From Pyropia yezoensis (Eukaryota; Rhodophyta; Bangiophyceae; Bangiales; Bangiaceae), in contig CM020620.1 of NCBI GenBank assembly GCA_009829735.1, forward strand, positions 25,518,020 to 25,582,019: a stretch of 64,000 nt of DNA. The letters run 5' to 3'. The translations under genes were made by a program, and so were the position numbers. Under the pieces are notes generated by a model that did not search any database, had not been told where the DNA came from, and saw only the letters and a list, made by a program, of their open reading frames with translations. This document shows positions 29,784-40,452 of this stretch, piece after piece (the first letter of the stretch is position 1; every line of letters starts with the position of its first letter).

Positions 29784-32324
29784 TCAAGCCGCGGGCACGC
29801 CCTGCTCTTCAAGGACCTGCTCAACGCATTGAGCGATGCTGGCAAAGTACGCGTCCTCCACGTGGTGCCACAGCGAATCCCCGCCGCTGTTCAGCGACGC
29901 CCACACCTCCTCGTCGGTCACCGTCGGCACCACAGGGGCCGTGGGGACAGCGCCCGCGGCGCCCACCCCGGGGGTGCGCGCGGCCACCGCGGTTTCCCCG
30001 CTCTCAGAAGCGTCCCCCCCGCGGCCTGCCCCCCCCCCCCCACCCGCGTCCCCCCCCCGCTGCTGGGCCACCCCCCCGGCGCCGTCCCCGCCGCTGTCGA
30101 CACCGTCCACCACCAGGCGCCCCCACTCATTCACCCGCACCGCCCGGCCGCCGTGGCAGTAATCGCCCGTCGGGCACAGCGCCACCGCGTCGCCGTCGTG
30201 GATGACGCGCGTCGCGTGGGGGCACAGGCCGTCGACGGCGGCCGCCCAGGCGGCGTTGCCCACCCGCGGCTGGCCAAACGTGACCAGCGAGACGGGGGTG
30301 GCGGGGTGCAGCGCACGCACGTCGGCGGCACAGAGGGTGGCGAGCGCGCCGCCGAGGGAGTGGCCGGTGCAGGTGAGCGTCCAGGTGGGGGAAAAGCTGT
30401 GCGTCCAGCGGGCCAGCTCGGCCAACACCGGCTCGCGCACCGACGACCAGGCGCGGAGGAAACCAAAGTGGACCATTGGCGAGCCGTCAACCTCCCCCTC
30501 GTCGCCGCCGTTGCCCCTATCATGAGCGCCGTCGCCAATGTCGTGGGCGCCGTTTCCACTGTCCTGCACGCCCCCGCCGTCCGCCCCGTCGTCGATGTCT
30601 TCTTCACAGCAGACGGCAAAGTCGTTGCCGGTCGTTGGCGGGGATGACCGACGCCCCTCCGTCCCCCCTGCAGATGGGCCGGTTGTCCCGTCCGCCGCTG
30701 TCGTGGCCGCCTCTACCAATGGAATTGCTCCACCACCCCCGTCGCACGCGTTGGTCGACTCGGACTTTGAGTGCTCGGGGCAGACCCTGCGGGCAGCTGT
30801 GCTTGCCCATGGGCGCTGCATGGCGGCTGCCGCCGCTGCCAAGCAGCCACCCACCCCCGCGGAGCCACCGTCGAGTGCCGTCACAGCAGCAGTGGCGGCC
30901 GCGGCAATGGCGGTGGGGAGGGCGGCGCCGGATGGGGGGCAGATCGCCCTCCCGCGCCCCCCCCCCCCCTTCCCACCCAAGTGGATGGGCCCCCCAGGTG
31001 CAAACGGCACCCACCACGCCATGGTGTCGGTGAGGAGGTCCTTCCAGCGGGCACCCTCCGTGCCTCGAAACGCAACAACCACCTCCCGCCGGGTGGCGTC
31101 CACCCACACCCACCCCTGCGTGGCGGTGGTCCGCGACTCGAGGAACGCCACCGTCTCCAGTCGCCGGTACGGCGCCGGCGGCCGGCTGCCGCCCCGCGGC
31201 CGGCCGCCCGCGGGTACGCCCGCCACTTTGGCCACCAAAGACGCCCACGAGCCGGTCAGGGGCAGCGACGTTGCCGCTTCAAGGCAGATGGTGTCGGTGC
31301 GGGGTGGGGTCACAGAGGGTGGCGGCGAAAGGCTGTCGCGCGCATCGGCGTCTGGCCGCCCACAACTCGAGTCACCATCCCTGTCAAGGCGGCCGTCGCC
31401 GTCGCGGGGGTGCTCGTCGTGGGAGCGCCCGCTGGTGTGCTCACCGCCGTTGGTGGGGAGGGAGGTGCCATCGTGGACGCCGGGGTGCCCCTCAGACGCG
31501 GTGCCAACCTCTGCCGCGGTCGCGGCGGCGGCCAATGCCCCTCCCGACGGGGACCCCCCGCAGGTATCCCCCGGGGCGCCGTTCGGTGCAGCCATGCCCG
31601 CCGCTGCCGCCGGCACGCCCCCTCCGGCCTCTCCGTCTGTGGCTGTCGCCGCGGCCGACGGGCGCCCGCCCCACCCGTGCTCCCCGCCGAGCGTGGGTGG
31701 GGCGGCACGGCGCACCCGCCACGGCAGGCTGGTGCCGTCGTCGCTGGTGCGGCCGTCGCTGCGGCCGTCGCTGCTGCTTCTGTCGCTTCCGCCGCCATCA
31801 CCGTCACCGTCGCCGCCACCCCTGCCGCCGTCGCCGCCGCTGCTGCTGCTGTCGCCGCTGACCTGGGCAAACGGCGCGGGCTCCCCCACGGCCACCCCCT
31901 CGCCGCCCGCCGCGGCGGGTGGCCGCACCCACGTCCACCGCCACCCTGGTGGCGGAGCCGCGTAGGCAGCAAACGCCGCAGCGGCGGCCACCACCGTGGC
32001 AGGCAGGTCAAACGGAGGCGGCGGGGGCGGCGGCGAGGACGACGGGCGGGCGGCCATGGGTACCCACGCCGGCCCGCCCGGCCCCGTCAGTGACCCCCGG
32101 CGGCGGCCGCCACCGTCAGCGCCGGCACCGCTGCCCACGCATCCAACCGTTGCGGTCGGCACCGCCTCCACTAGGCGGCCGCCACTACCCGCCTCCCACA
32201 CCGGCCACCGCAACTGCCCGATGCTGCCGTTGCCGCCGCCCACCGCCCCCCCGTCAGCGCGACACGGAAGAGCGGCGACGGCACGCGAAAACACGCGCCC
32301 GGGGGGAGGGGGGGGGGGGCACAC
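29784..32324 (-). CDS. Class 3 lipase (alpha/beta hydrolase)
   Basis: Single open frame. The first ATG at 32324 gives 846 aa; an internal ATG at 32057 (MAARPSSSPP) gives 757 aa and begins just before the family-like segment FDLPATVVAAAAAFAAYAAP, so the shorter form is plausible. Lipase motifs in order: TQGWVWVDATRREVVVAFRG (first core strands), WVPFAPGG, then GHSLGGALATL at about 30349-30366 with the catalytic Ser in GHSLG. Next come PVSLVTFGQPRVGN, RVIHDGDAVALCPTGDYCH (likely Asp) and LWHHVEDAYF (likely His). This complete triad pattern is that of Lipase_3 (PF01764), which hydrolyses acylglycerols or galactolipids. A long Ser/Gly/Asp low-complexity insertion (about 300 residues in all) breaks the domain on both sides of the WVPFAPGG segment. 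No transmembrane segment is clear. It converges with the secreted-repeat gene. Confidence 0.85.
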   Translation of the reverse strand: MCPPPPPPGRVFSRAVAALPCRADGGAVGGGNGSIGQLRWPVWEAGSGGRLVEAVPTATVGCVGSGAGADGGGRRRGSLTGPGGPAWVPMAARPSSSPPPPPPPFDLPATVVAAAAAFAAYAAPPPGWRWTWVRPPAAAGGEGVAVGEPAPFAQVSGDSSSSGGDGGRGGGDGDGDGGGSDRSSSDGRSDGRTSDDGTSLPWRVRRAAPPTLGGEHGWGGRPSAAATATDGEAGGGVPAAAAGMAAPNGAPGDTCGGSPSGGALAAAATAAEVGTASEGHPGVHDGTSLPTNGGEHTSGRSHDEHPRDGDGRLDRDGDSSCGRPDADARDSLSPPPSVTPPRTDTICLEAATSLPLTGSWASLVAKVAGVPAGGRPRGGSRPPAPYRRLETVAFLESRTTATQGWVWVDATRREVVVAFRGTEGARWKDLLTDTMAWWVPFAPGGPIHLGGKGGGGRGRAICPPSGAALPTAIAAAATAAVTALDGGSAGVGGCLAAAAAAMQRPWASTAARRVCPEHSKSESTNACDGGGGAIPLVEAATTAADGTTGPSAGGTEGRRSSPPTTGNDFAVCCEEDIDDGADGGGVQDSGNGAHDIGDGAHDRGNGGDEGEVDGSPMVHFGFLRAWSSVREPVLAELARWTHSFSPTWTLTCTGHSLGGALATLCAADVRALHPATPVSLVTFGQPRVGNAAWAAAVDGLCPHATRVIHDGDAVALCPTGDYCHGGRAVRVNEWGRLVVDGVDSGGDGAGGVAQQRGGDAGGGGGAGRGGDASESGETAVAARTPGVGAAGAVPTAPVVPTVTDEEVWASLNSGGDSLWHHVEDAYFASIAQCVEQVLEEQGVPAA

Positions 32325-33815
32325 GACAGAGGGTCCTGTGTCGCGCGACAGGAAAAGGGCGGGCGAAGGGAGGGGGAAGGGAGGGGATGGGGGCGGGGAA
32401 AGCCAGAGGGGACGAGCGACCGCCCTCTCCCCCCCCCCTTCCGGTGCGAAGTACGCCGCTGGCAGAAGGGAGAGGAGGGGGCGAGGGATGAGGAGAGAGG
32501 GCGGGTGAGCGAAGAGGCGGGGGGGACGAGGTGACGGAGCGGCGGCTCACAAGGCCGAAACGGCGTGGCGCACGCCCGCGCCGCAGCAGCCGTGGGCGGA
32601 CACTGCTCTGGCCGCTGAGCCCGCGGCGACCGCGCACGGTCCGACGGGGGTGCACCCCCGTCGGTGGTGGAGGGTACGGACCACGTTCGAGTGAGAGGGC
32701 GGTGGGGGCTGCCGTGGCGAGGGGGGAGGTGCGTGGGGTGCAGCGAGGGGCCAGCCCGAAGCCAGAGGTGCGCAACCAGTACCACGCCCCAGAGTTCCCG
32801 TCGGGCGAGCGGGGCGTGTCACGGATCCCAGGGGCCCGACGCGAGACCCTCCCCCCCCCCCACGCTGGCACGCCCGATGCGGTCAGCGTGTTCCTCCCAC
32901 CAGGACGCGGTGCGTAGGTTCCTAAATACATCCATGAAGGTCCGAACGCGCTGGCTGGTGGCACTCTACGGGAGAACCCCCCCCCCAGCTGGGCCCAGCT
33001 GCCCAGCTGAGGCGGTCAGAGGGCCCGGCGGACGGCCCGCGGCCTCAACAACCAATAGCAAAGGTGCTGCAAGGAAGATAGCAGAGGCTAGGAGGGGAGC
33101 ACCCTACATCATGTATGATACGGACGCCGGCGAGGCGGGGACGGCGGTGGACGCCGACAAGGTCGGTGGGCGCGCGACAGCGCGGCAAGCACCCACGCCG
33201 GCTGGCCACCAGCGCGGCGCCGCTCCCCCACAGCCGTGGGCTCCTGCGTCTCGCCACCACCCGTCCATGTAGGGGCAAAGGGCGGGGTGCGACAGCCATA
33301 CGGGACAGCGGTGGGGTCGGGCGTCGCCGGCACCGCCAGCGTACCCCCCCTCACCCCCTCACCCGCGCAATGGGCGACGCGGCTGGCGGGGCCATGGCGG
33401 CGGGCGGCTGGCAACGGGCACCACCACGCCACCAGGCGGCGAGGGATGTGCGACTGCCGCTCACACACGGCAGACAGCCACGGCCGGGCGGTCCTGGACG
33501 ACTTGAAGGGGGGGAAAGGGAGGGGGGAAAGTGGGCAACGGAGCTACTGATGGGGAGGGGGAAGGGGAGGGGGGGTGGGCGGCGGGTATGGCCATTGATG
33601 ACGCGGCCGCCACCGCGTCCACCACCCCTCTCCATGACCGCTCATGCCGCCGCCCATCCCAGCTGCTCATCCTGGGTACGCTTCTCCAACACTTCCCTCC
33701 CCGCACATACTCCGTCTCCACGACCCGCCCGACGCCTCTCCCACCCCCGTCGCACACCACAAGGTCGATACCCCCCCGCCACTTCCCTGGCCAGCGTCCA
33801 TGGCCCCGCCCCATG
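32325..33815. other. Intergenic, no gene supported
   Basis: 1.5 kb, purine-rich on the plus strand near 32330-32530 (the lipase leader side). Open frames of 80-300 codons on both strands lack motifs. Confidence 0.5.
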
Positions 33816-36809
33816 TCAAGTGCGCTGCCGCTTGGGGGACGGGGTCCCAAAGACAGTCCCCTCGGAGGGGGTAGGCGTCCACCGAGAAGACGACGCAAAA
33901 CCGCCCGACTCTCCCGTGCGGACCGAGCGCCCAGAGACAGTGGCAGAAGCATCACCGCTGTCATCGCCGTCAGAAGCGGTGGGTACAGGGCTGGCCAGCT
34001 GATCGACCGGCGCACCGGCAGGTGTGCCGACGGGCGTCTCGGCCGGCCCGCCGCCCGCCTCGTCGACAGCTACAGGTGTGGGGGGCGATGCAAGCAGCGA
34101 GGTCAAAATGTCTGCGACCTTCTTCCTGATCCGCCACGCGGCGAGGCGCCCCTCGTGGACGCACCTGGTTTTCAGGACCGTCAACTGGGTGGCAGCCGAG
34201 CGGCTCGACACCTCAAACGACGCCGACCAACCCGCGCCAGCGTCGTAAGTTTGTCCGGCAGTGGCGCGCTGCAACATTGTTTGTGCCTGGACAGAAGAAG
34301 AGAACCCCGTCATTTCGAGGCGCGTTTCTTCGCCGTCCTCAAAAAATTCTGCGAGCGCCACCGCAAGCGCCGTGCGCCGCCTACCCCACTTCTCAGGTGG
34401 ATGCATGGACCACGTCAGGACAGGCTTCGTGAGGTCGGTCCGTTGGAGACGACGGTGCACAGTGCGCGACAGCACAGTTCTCATCGCGCCAGTGAGTGCT
34501 CCAGCGGCGAAGAAGCCAGGGTCACCGAGGAGGTCTAGCAAGGTCGAGTCCGAGCAATGACTCACGACCTTCACAAGGAACAGTTCCATTGTCGGTTGAT
34601 GACCAATGCGCAGCAAAGATGCGCCCAGCGACGCTGTTGCCTCGCCACCGACCCCACCATCTTGCCCACTCACGCCGCACCGAATAGCGTGTCGGCAGAG
34701 TAGAAGCAGCGCCTCCGGGGGCGAGCCTCCACAGAAGGTTCGTGCCGCAACAGGTGCGGCGACATCCACCGACGGGTCGGAAGCAGCGTCGCCGCCGCCA
34801 GCCGCAGAGGCGAGAATTCTCGTAATACACGAGATGGACTGCTGCTTGGCCAACGACACGAACGAGTCCAACAGAAAGTGGACTGCCGGCACCCCGAAAG
34901 CAAACCGCGTAGCCGCTTCCACCGCTAACACCACTGACGGAGGATGCTCCCAATCAGAAGGGCAACGCGCCACGACCCCAGCAAGGACATGAGAGACGGC
35001 AGTATGGGCCGCAATCCAGCCGTCGCGCACGTCTTCCGTGCTCAAGCCCGCCGCACACACCTGTAGGCCGTCCACCAACGCCACACACGACGGCACGTCC
35101 GCAAACTCGGCGGCCGATACGAGACCGAGTACCTCGCCAGACAACGCATCCCAACCTTGGCGTGACAAGGCCAACAAGAGGACGTCCACTAACTTGGTCG
35201 TCCAGAAGGAACCGTCCTCGGCGCACTCTGCGCCCCCCATCTCGAGCGGGTTCTGCTTGGGGCGGCCGACACCCACCCACCGACGCACAAGCTGCAGAGC
35301 CTCCCGTACCTGCAGAGGGGTCCCCATTTCAACCGTGAACAACAGCAAACTCACAAGCTGCGAGCCATACAGCTGCCTCCGCCGCTTGTCAACGACCAGT
35401 GGACGCCGCCGGGCAGCATCAAATAGCATCACCAGCCACATCACCTGCTCAGCGCGAGTCCAACGAATAGCAGGGGTACCCTCATCGACATCCTGGGACG
35501 CGCTGCCAAAGTGGCGCAACGTTTCATAACGGGATCTCACAACCGCCAGGCATGCAGACAGGCCAATGCGGGACGCGAGCTCCATGGTCTGTACCTGAGG
35601 CCACAGCACCAACACGACCAACCGGGTGCCTTGTAGTGCATTCGCAATTTTCCCATTACCGGCATCAACAGCGTCGGACGCTTCGAGCAAGAGCGGTGGG
35701 AGGTTGTCGGCAACCACGTCGAGAGGCACCCACGACGTCAGCTTAGGGATCACAGAAACCGCCCCCTCGCTCGACCCAGTCATCGACACACAGCCCAGAC
35801 GAAGAGCCAGGGCCGGCCGGCCGTCACCAGTTGTCAGGACCCGCAGCAGGTCAACCAGGGACGAGTCGGCAGCGCCCAAAGAAGACTCGCTCGGCACACC
35901 CCCGCGCAGCGGTGCGTCCGTGCTCAGGCGCAGGAACAGCATACGCCGGAACACCCCGCGGCTTGCAGTCCAATCAGCAACAACCCTGCCAACGACATCC
36001 TGCGCGGTGGGGGGTGCCAGCCCCCCGGACACATACAGTATGCCGTATACAAGACACACGGCGGCGCCAGAAGTGACTGCTGAAATGTCAACGGTAGTGT
36101 CGACAAAACAGGCAGAGCCGAAGCAGGAGTCGACAGGTGGCGCAGCCGCCGCCCCGCCACTGACGTCACCACGACCGCCGCCAAAGTCGCCGCCGTCACC
36201 GCTAATGCCACCGCCACCAAGCGGCACCACCTTGTGGTCGTAACGCGCAGTCATCGCACCCCCTTCGGCGCCCGCAACGGGGAGGTGCAGCCACAGCCAG
36301 CCAATAACCCCCTCCGCAGTCTTCCCGGTGGGAATGGGAGAGACCATGACGCCGCCTTGGGCCTCGACATCCCCCTCTCCTGGGGTCCAAATCTGCAGTC
36401 CCGCCGGACGCACACCCAAAACCGTGGAGCGGCCAAAGCCCAGGCCGTCCCGCACGGGGCCGTTGACAAGCGCCCCCACCGTGCGCGTCCAGTCTGGTAC
36501 GCCCTCGGCACCTGCCAAGGCGAGCATCGACGGGGGAACGTACGCAGCCGATCCACCCTCGGACGCGGCGGCCACACCGGCACCATCACTAGCCGCCGTC
36601 GCCGCGGTCGCCGCCGCTTGGCGCAGGACGGCAACGCCGTCGGGGGTCAAGGGCAAATCCAAGCTGTCCTCCCCGCCCCCCTCTACGTACAGCTGAGGGA
36701 GACCAATAGACGCGGTGAGGGCCGCCCACGCAAACGGCCTCGTGGAGGTACCGTGCGTCCAATGGCGGAGCGCCGCACCTAACTCGGAGGCCGCATCCCA
36801 GCTGGCCAT
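33816..36809 (-). CDS. Large conserved-looking protein of unknown function
   Basis: 997 aa from the ATG at 36809 (MASWDAASELGAALRHWTHG). The frame continues upstream to 37028 through Pro/His-rich sequence that looks like a leader. Composition is balanced (all residue types, few repeats), unlike the shadow frames, so it is a real gene. The first 150 residues include ATAATAASDGAGVAAASEGG-type linkers. The bulk is helical, with segments such as RMLFLRLSTDAPLRGGV, EQVMWLVMLFDAARRRPLVV, LQVREALQLVRRWVGVGRPK and FLVKVVSHCSDSTLLDLLGD. This suggests an alpha-helical repeat or scaffold protein. The C-terminal 60 residues are Ser/Gly/Pro-rich and end PSPKRQRT, a possible nuclear signal. I see no catalytic motif and do not recognise a family. 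No intron is needed. Confidence 0.75.
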   Translation of the reverse strand: MASWDAASELGAALRHWTHGTSTRPFAWAALTASIGLPQLYVEGGGEDSLDLPLTPDGVAVLRQAAATAATAASDGAGVAAASEGGSAAYVPPSMLALAGAEGVPDWTRTVGALVNGPVRDGLGFGRSTVLGVRPAGLQIWTPGEGDVEAQGGVMVSPIPTGKTAEGVIGWLWLHLPVAGAEGGAMTARYDHKVVPLGGGGISGDGGDFGGGRGDVSGGAAAAPPVDSCFGSACFVDTTVDISAVTSGAAVCLVYGILYVSGGLAPPTAQDVVGRVVADWTASRGVFRRMLFLRLSTDAPLRGGVPSESSLGAADSSLVDLLRVLTTGDGRPALALRLGCVSMTGSSEGAVSVIPKLTSWVPLDVVADNLPPLLLEASDAVDAGNGKIANALQGTRLVVLVLWPQVQTMELASRIGLSACLAVVRSRYETLRHFGSASQDVDEGTPAIRWTRAEQVMWLVMLFDAARRRPLVVDKRRRQLYGSQLVSLLLFTVEMGTPLQVREALQLVRRWVGVGRPKQNPLEMGGAECAEDGSFWTTKLVDVLLLALSRQGWDALSGEVLGLVSAAEFADVPSCVALVDGLQVCAAGLSTEDVRDGWIAAHTAVSHVLAGVVARCPSDWEHPPSVVLAVEAATRFAFGVPAVHFLLDSFVSLAKQQSISCITRILASAAGGGDAASDPSVDVAAPVAARTFCGGSPPEALLLLCRHAIRCGVSGQDGGVGGEATASLGASLLRIGHQPTMELFLVKVVSHCSDSTLLDLLGDPGFFAAGALTGAMRTVLSRTVHRRLQRTDLTKPVLTWSMHPPEKWGRRRTALAVALAEFFEDGEETRLEMTGFSSSVQAQTMLQRATAGQTYDAGAGWSASFEVSSRSAATQLTVLKTRCVHEGRLAAWRIRKKVADILTSLLASPPTPVAVDEAGGGPAETPVGTPAGAPVDQLASPVPTASDGDDSGDASATVSGRSVRTGESGGFASSSRWTPTPSEGTVFGTPSPKRQRT

Positions 36810-37698
36810 GACCAGCAGGAGGGACGGGCACAGGTGGATAAAGAGAAGAGGAGGCAGGGAAGGGTGATGGCTCGGCAGCGCGGGTTCATGAGACAAGAGG
36901 AGGGGTGGCGGGAGCACGAGCGGACCATGGGACTGAGGCCGACACCGTCCCGACCAGGCATGTCGTCTCCACACAGGAGTGTGACGCTTCGCCTCAGGCC
37001 ACTTCACGATCGAGACTCCGTGATGCATTCGCCGCGTGATCCCCCTCTGCTCCGCACGCCTCCCCGATCAAGCGTGCATCGATCTCGACAAGTGCGTTTA
37101 GAGGGTTGCACACTGACTGAACTAAATATTCCACACAATACTTTCAATTGTCTGCTGGCAACACAGCTTTGTCTTCTTCGGAGCATCCACAGTTCCCCGA
37201 GAACACACCGCGCGTGGCGACATCCACGACCTGACGCCGCGGTGCACCATCGCTAACCCAGACGCAAGCACGCGGCTGCGTCCCCTTTGAAGAGCGTACG
37301 TGCCTGCGCTGTCAGTCTCGGTGCGGGGCGCATTGGGGGCGTGTCCGGCAGCAGCCATGGGCAAAGAGGGGGAACCAGCGACCGAGCCACGCCCCGTGAC
37401 CCAGCCGACCCCCTTTCTCCTATTCCTCATCGCCACCGCCGTCAACCATGTCCCTGTGCCACCGCGCGTGCCGGACAGAATCTGTCCCGTCCAGTGCTCC
37501 GTCGCCGTGAGGTCGGCGCTCACTACCAGGAATCGTCTGAGAGCAATCCCCCCAGGCGGCGCGGCCGTTGGGGCGAGCCAAGCGCTAGCTACTCCCCAAC
37601 CCGGGCCACGAGGCGCGAATGGAGGGTCCATGGAGGGCGAGGCGGATGTCAACTCTCTTGCTCCCCTCCGCCACGAATCCACACGGGCGGTTTCAAAA
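36810..37698. other. Intergenic, no gene supported
   Basis: Upstream of the 997-aa gene, with a modestly AT-rich stretch at 37110-37170. Plus-strand frames at 37287-37844 are Arg/Pro-rich and partly overlap the HAD gene on the opposite strand. Confidence 0.5.
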
Positions 37699-38795
37699 CT
37701 AGACCCGCACAGTATCGCGCACCGCCGCCGCCGCAGCCACCCCCCCCAGCGGCGGCACCCCAGCCAGTAGCACAGCCTTCAGCTCGTCGACAGTGTCGAC
37801 CACAATGCCCCCACCCCCCGCGCGCAGAGCTTCCCCCCCCCTAAAACCCCACGCCACCCCCACCGCCGTGGCGCCCGCGGCGGCGGCCGCCGCCATGTCC
37901 ACTTCCGTGTCGCCCACCAGGACCGCGTCGCGGGGGACGACGCCCAGCTCCGCACACACGGCTGCGAGGGCGCCCGCGTCGGGCTTGAGCGGCCGCGTGT
38001 CGGTGGCACCGGCAACGACCCGGAACGGGGTCGACGGGAAGAGACGCGCCGTGAGGGAGACGACAAACGGCTCGGACTTGTTGGAGAGGATTGCCAATGC
38101 AGGTGGGGGGGGGTGTCGGGCGTCCCCACAGTCCTCATCTCCGCCACCGCCGCCCGCCGCGAGAGCAGCGAGCAGGGCCGAGATGCCAGGGAAGGGGATG
38201 GACGCGGCATGGTCAGACGCCGCGTCCGCTGCCACCTTCAACGCAACAGCCTTGTCCAACAGCGCCTCGTCGGTGGTCTCCAGGGCGCCGCCCATGAGTA
38301 GACGATTTCCCCCTCCGGCCCTGGGTAAGAGAGAGACAAGGCAGAAAGTGAAGAGGGAGAACGGAAAGCAAGGAGGAGGAGACAGCTCAACACGGACGGA
38401 GCAGTTAGTGGCCCGCAACACCATGGAACTGCCCGCGCGGCACAAGCACCTGGCGAGCGGCCGTGGGAGTTACTGTCCCACAGCCTGGTCGGCCAAAGCC
38501 AGCCCTCCTGCGAGAAGAGCTCCTGCGAGAAGAGCTTAGCATCAAGTGGCTACGCGGGCTGCATCGGGGTACCACCCCCTCTCCATCCCCACGACAATAG
38601 CCCTTCCAGCGGCCACAGACACAGCCGCCACGACCGTCAGACGTACAGCTTGTGGTAGTCCGACACAGACCGGGGCGGCCGGCCGAGCGCCGCGAGGGCC
38701 ATGTTAGCTCCGTCAGCGATATCTTGAATGCTGTCCACGAGCGTGCCATCCAAGTCAAACACTATAGCCGCAAAAGGCCTGTTGGCAGGCGACAT
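37699..38795 (-). CDS. HAD-superfamily phosphatase, phosphoglycolate phosphatase-like
   Basis: Exons 38647-38795 and 37699-38320 are joined in phase 2 across a 326-bp intron (AAGCT|GTACGT, TACCCAG|GGCCGG), giving 256 aa. The splice restores DYHKL-AGGGNRLLMGGALE, as in bacterial Gph. All four HAD motifs are present: FDLDGTLVDS (residues 13-22, nucleophile Asp), LSNKSEP (Thr/Ser motif), the Lys of KPDAGAL, and VLVGDTEVDM (metal-binding acids). The helical cap follows motif I, as in subclass C1 Gph/PgmB enzymes. Likely substrate is 2-phosphoglycolate or a related small phosphate ester; the exact one cannot be told. I start at 38795 (MSPANRPFAA) because the fold starts there. The frame also has an ATG at 38891, which would add 32 residues and could include a targeting sequence. 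Confidence 0.9.
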
Positions 38796-40452
38796 GTCGA
38801 CGGGCGTGAGGGAAAAACAGAGGGGCACAACTGGTGTGTAGGTCGGTAACCGCGCAGTGACGGAGCAGATGACTTGGCCGTGGTGGAACAAAACGAAGCA
38901 ATGAATTAATTGGACATTTTCAGCTCTTGTCCGAATTTCAACTGCTGGCCGCGCAGTCCCGTGCCCAGCAGCTGCCGCCCTGTCCGACGACTAGGCGCTC
39001 TCTGGCGCCCCCGACCTGCGTGTGTACAGTACTACTGTACCCATGTCCCCACCGTAGCCGAAAGATCGATTGAATATCTGGTGACATGGACGTGGTTTTC
39101 GGCGAGTGGGGGGAAGTCGAGCAAGGTCGTCACCGCGACAGCCCTCTCCGCCTCTCGGGGTGACTGGTTGAGGTTCTCTCGGGCGCTGTTGCTTCAAGAA
39201 CATGCACTGTGGCGTGGAACACCATCGTGTAGTAGGTAGATATTGTCCAGGGGAATCCGTGGGAACCTGCTGTTCTGCAGTTGTCGATACATAAATCCCT
39301 AGATAGATATGCTGCCAATGAGATCGTTCCGCTCTATTCAGTGCCCCCGACATCCAATTCAGTACCGCTCACACACTTGCAAGTTCAAATACATGTATCT
39401 GTCCAAAGAGTGTGGACTGTATTCCCGTCAGTCGGATGCCGTTGCTCGCGGCCTTGCCGACCGAGAGACACCTCGCTGTGCAGAGGACCCACAAACTGCC
39501 ACGCAGACTGCTGTGCTGGCCTCATTGTTGAGCCACCAGAAGATGTGATTGTCTCTCGAGTGTCGAGGGTGGTATGGCCGCACATACAGTGTCGAGGGTG
39601 GTGTGGCCACACACATCATCTGCTCTCTTCTCTTGTGTTGTGGCGGCTCTTCGTGTGGGCCACTCGCGTCACCCCACTCGTGCTTGCCAGCCATTTTCCC
39701 CAGCTGCACGGAATTAAAGCTTTTCTGGCATCTCCGTAGCTACCGTTGCGCGCTTGCGCAGCCACTTGCCGTAAGTGGACCGCCGGTCCTGGCGCCCAGA
39801 GCACCGCGACAGTGCCGCGAGAGCTCCAGTTGCGGTGGGGGGGCGGACGCGTGGCTCGCGCGACAGCAGAAGACGCGGTGGCGGCGCCTGCACCACTCCA
39901 AGGCGTTTTGTGGAGTGGTATTGTGCCATCCCATCTGACGAGTGCGTTGGGCTTCCTCGCCTGGTCCAAGGGGCACATGTGGCAGCCCGAGGGGGTACGG
40001 GCTGTGCACTGGCGACGCACCAGGCCACGGCCCTTCTGGGCCAGGAAGCTGTGCCAGATGCATCGTGCTGGCCCACGGCAGGGGGTCGAGCATAGGGGTG
40101 GAAGTTCTGTGATGTCAGCGGATGGACTACCCCTCTACAGCGATGTTTTGATATGGGAGGGACCAGGGGCTGGGCTTGGCCGTATGTACTGAGGCGCCCA
40201 TCCCGTTGAGCTCTGATCAGGGCTGTTGCTGTGAACCGGGCTTCTTACTCGCTGAGTTCTTCAACATCAGCGGGAGCGGGCGAGCAAAGGACGAGGAACA
40301 CCCTGCCGCGGCGACCTTCCTATCCAGACCGTCCACCTCGCAACCTACCTGCAGGAGCTTCTCCCCCCACCACCCATCTCTCCCCTCTCTATTTCCTTCT
40401 CCGCGCTCCCCCTCTAGCTCTTCAATCCCCTCGTCCCTTTTCTCATCTCAAG
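38796..40452. other. Intergenic, no gene supported
   Basis: 1.65 kb between divergent genes. It contains GTACAGTAC followed by TACTGTAC at 39024-39040, a 29-bp tandem repeat at 39559-39616 and a short hairpin CCACTCC/GGAGTGG near 39894-39919. Frames of 60-150 codons show no motif. Confidence 0.5.
39559..39616. repeat. 29-bp tandem repeat, two copies
   Basis: AGTGTCGAGGGTGGTATGGC opens unit 1 (39559-39587) and recurs with G for A in unit 2 (39588-39616). It is non-coding. Confidence 0.75.

Noticed and set aside
30538..32093. Long plus-strand frames (440-475 codons) opposite the lipase gene
   Set aside because: Antisense shadows; the minus strand has the GHSLGG lipase motifs.
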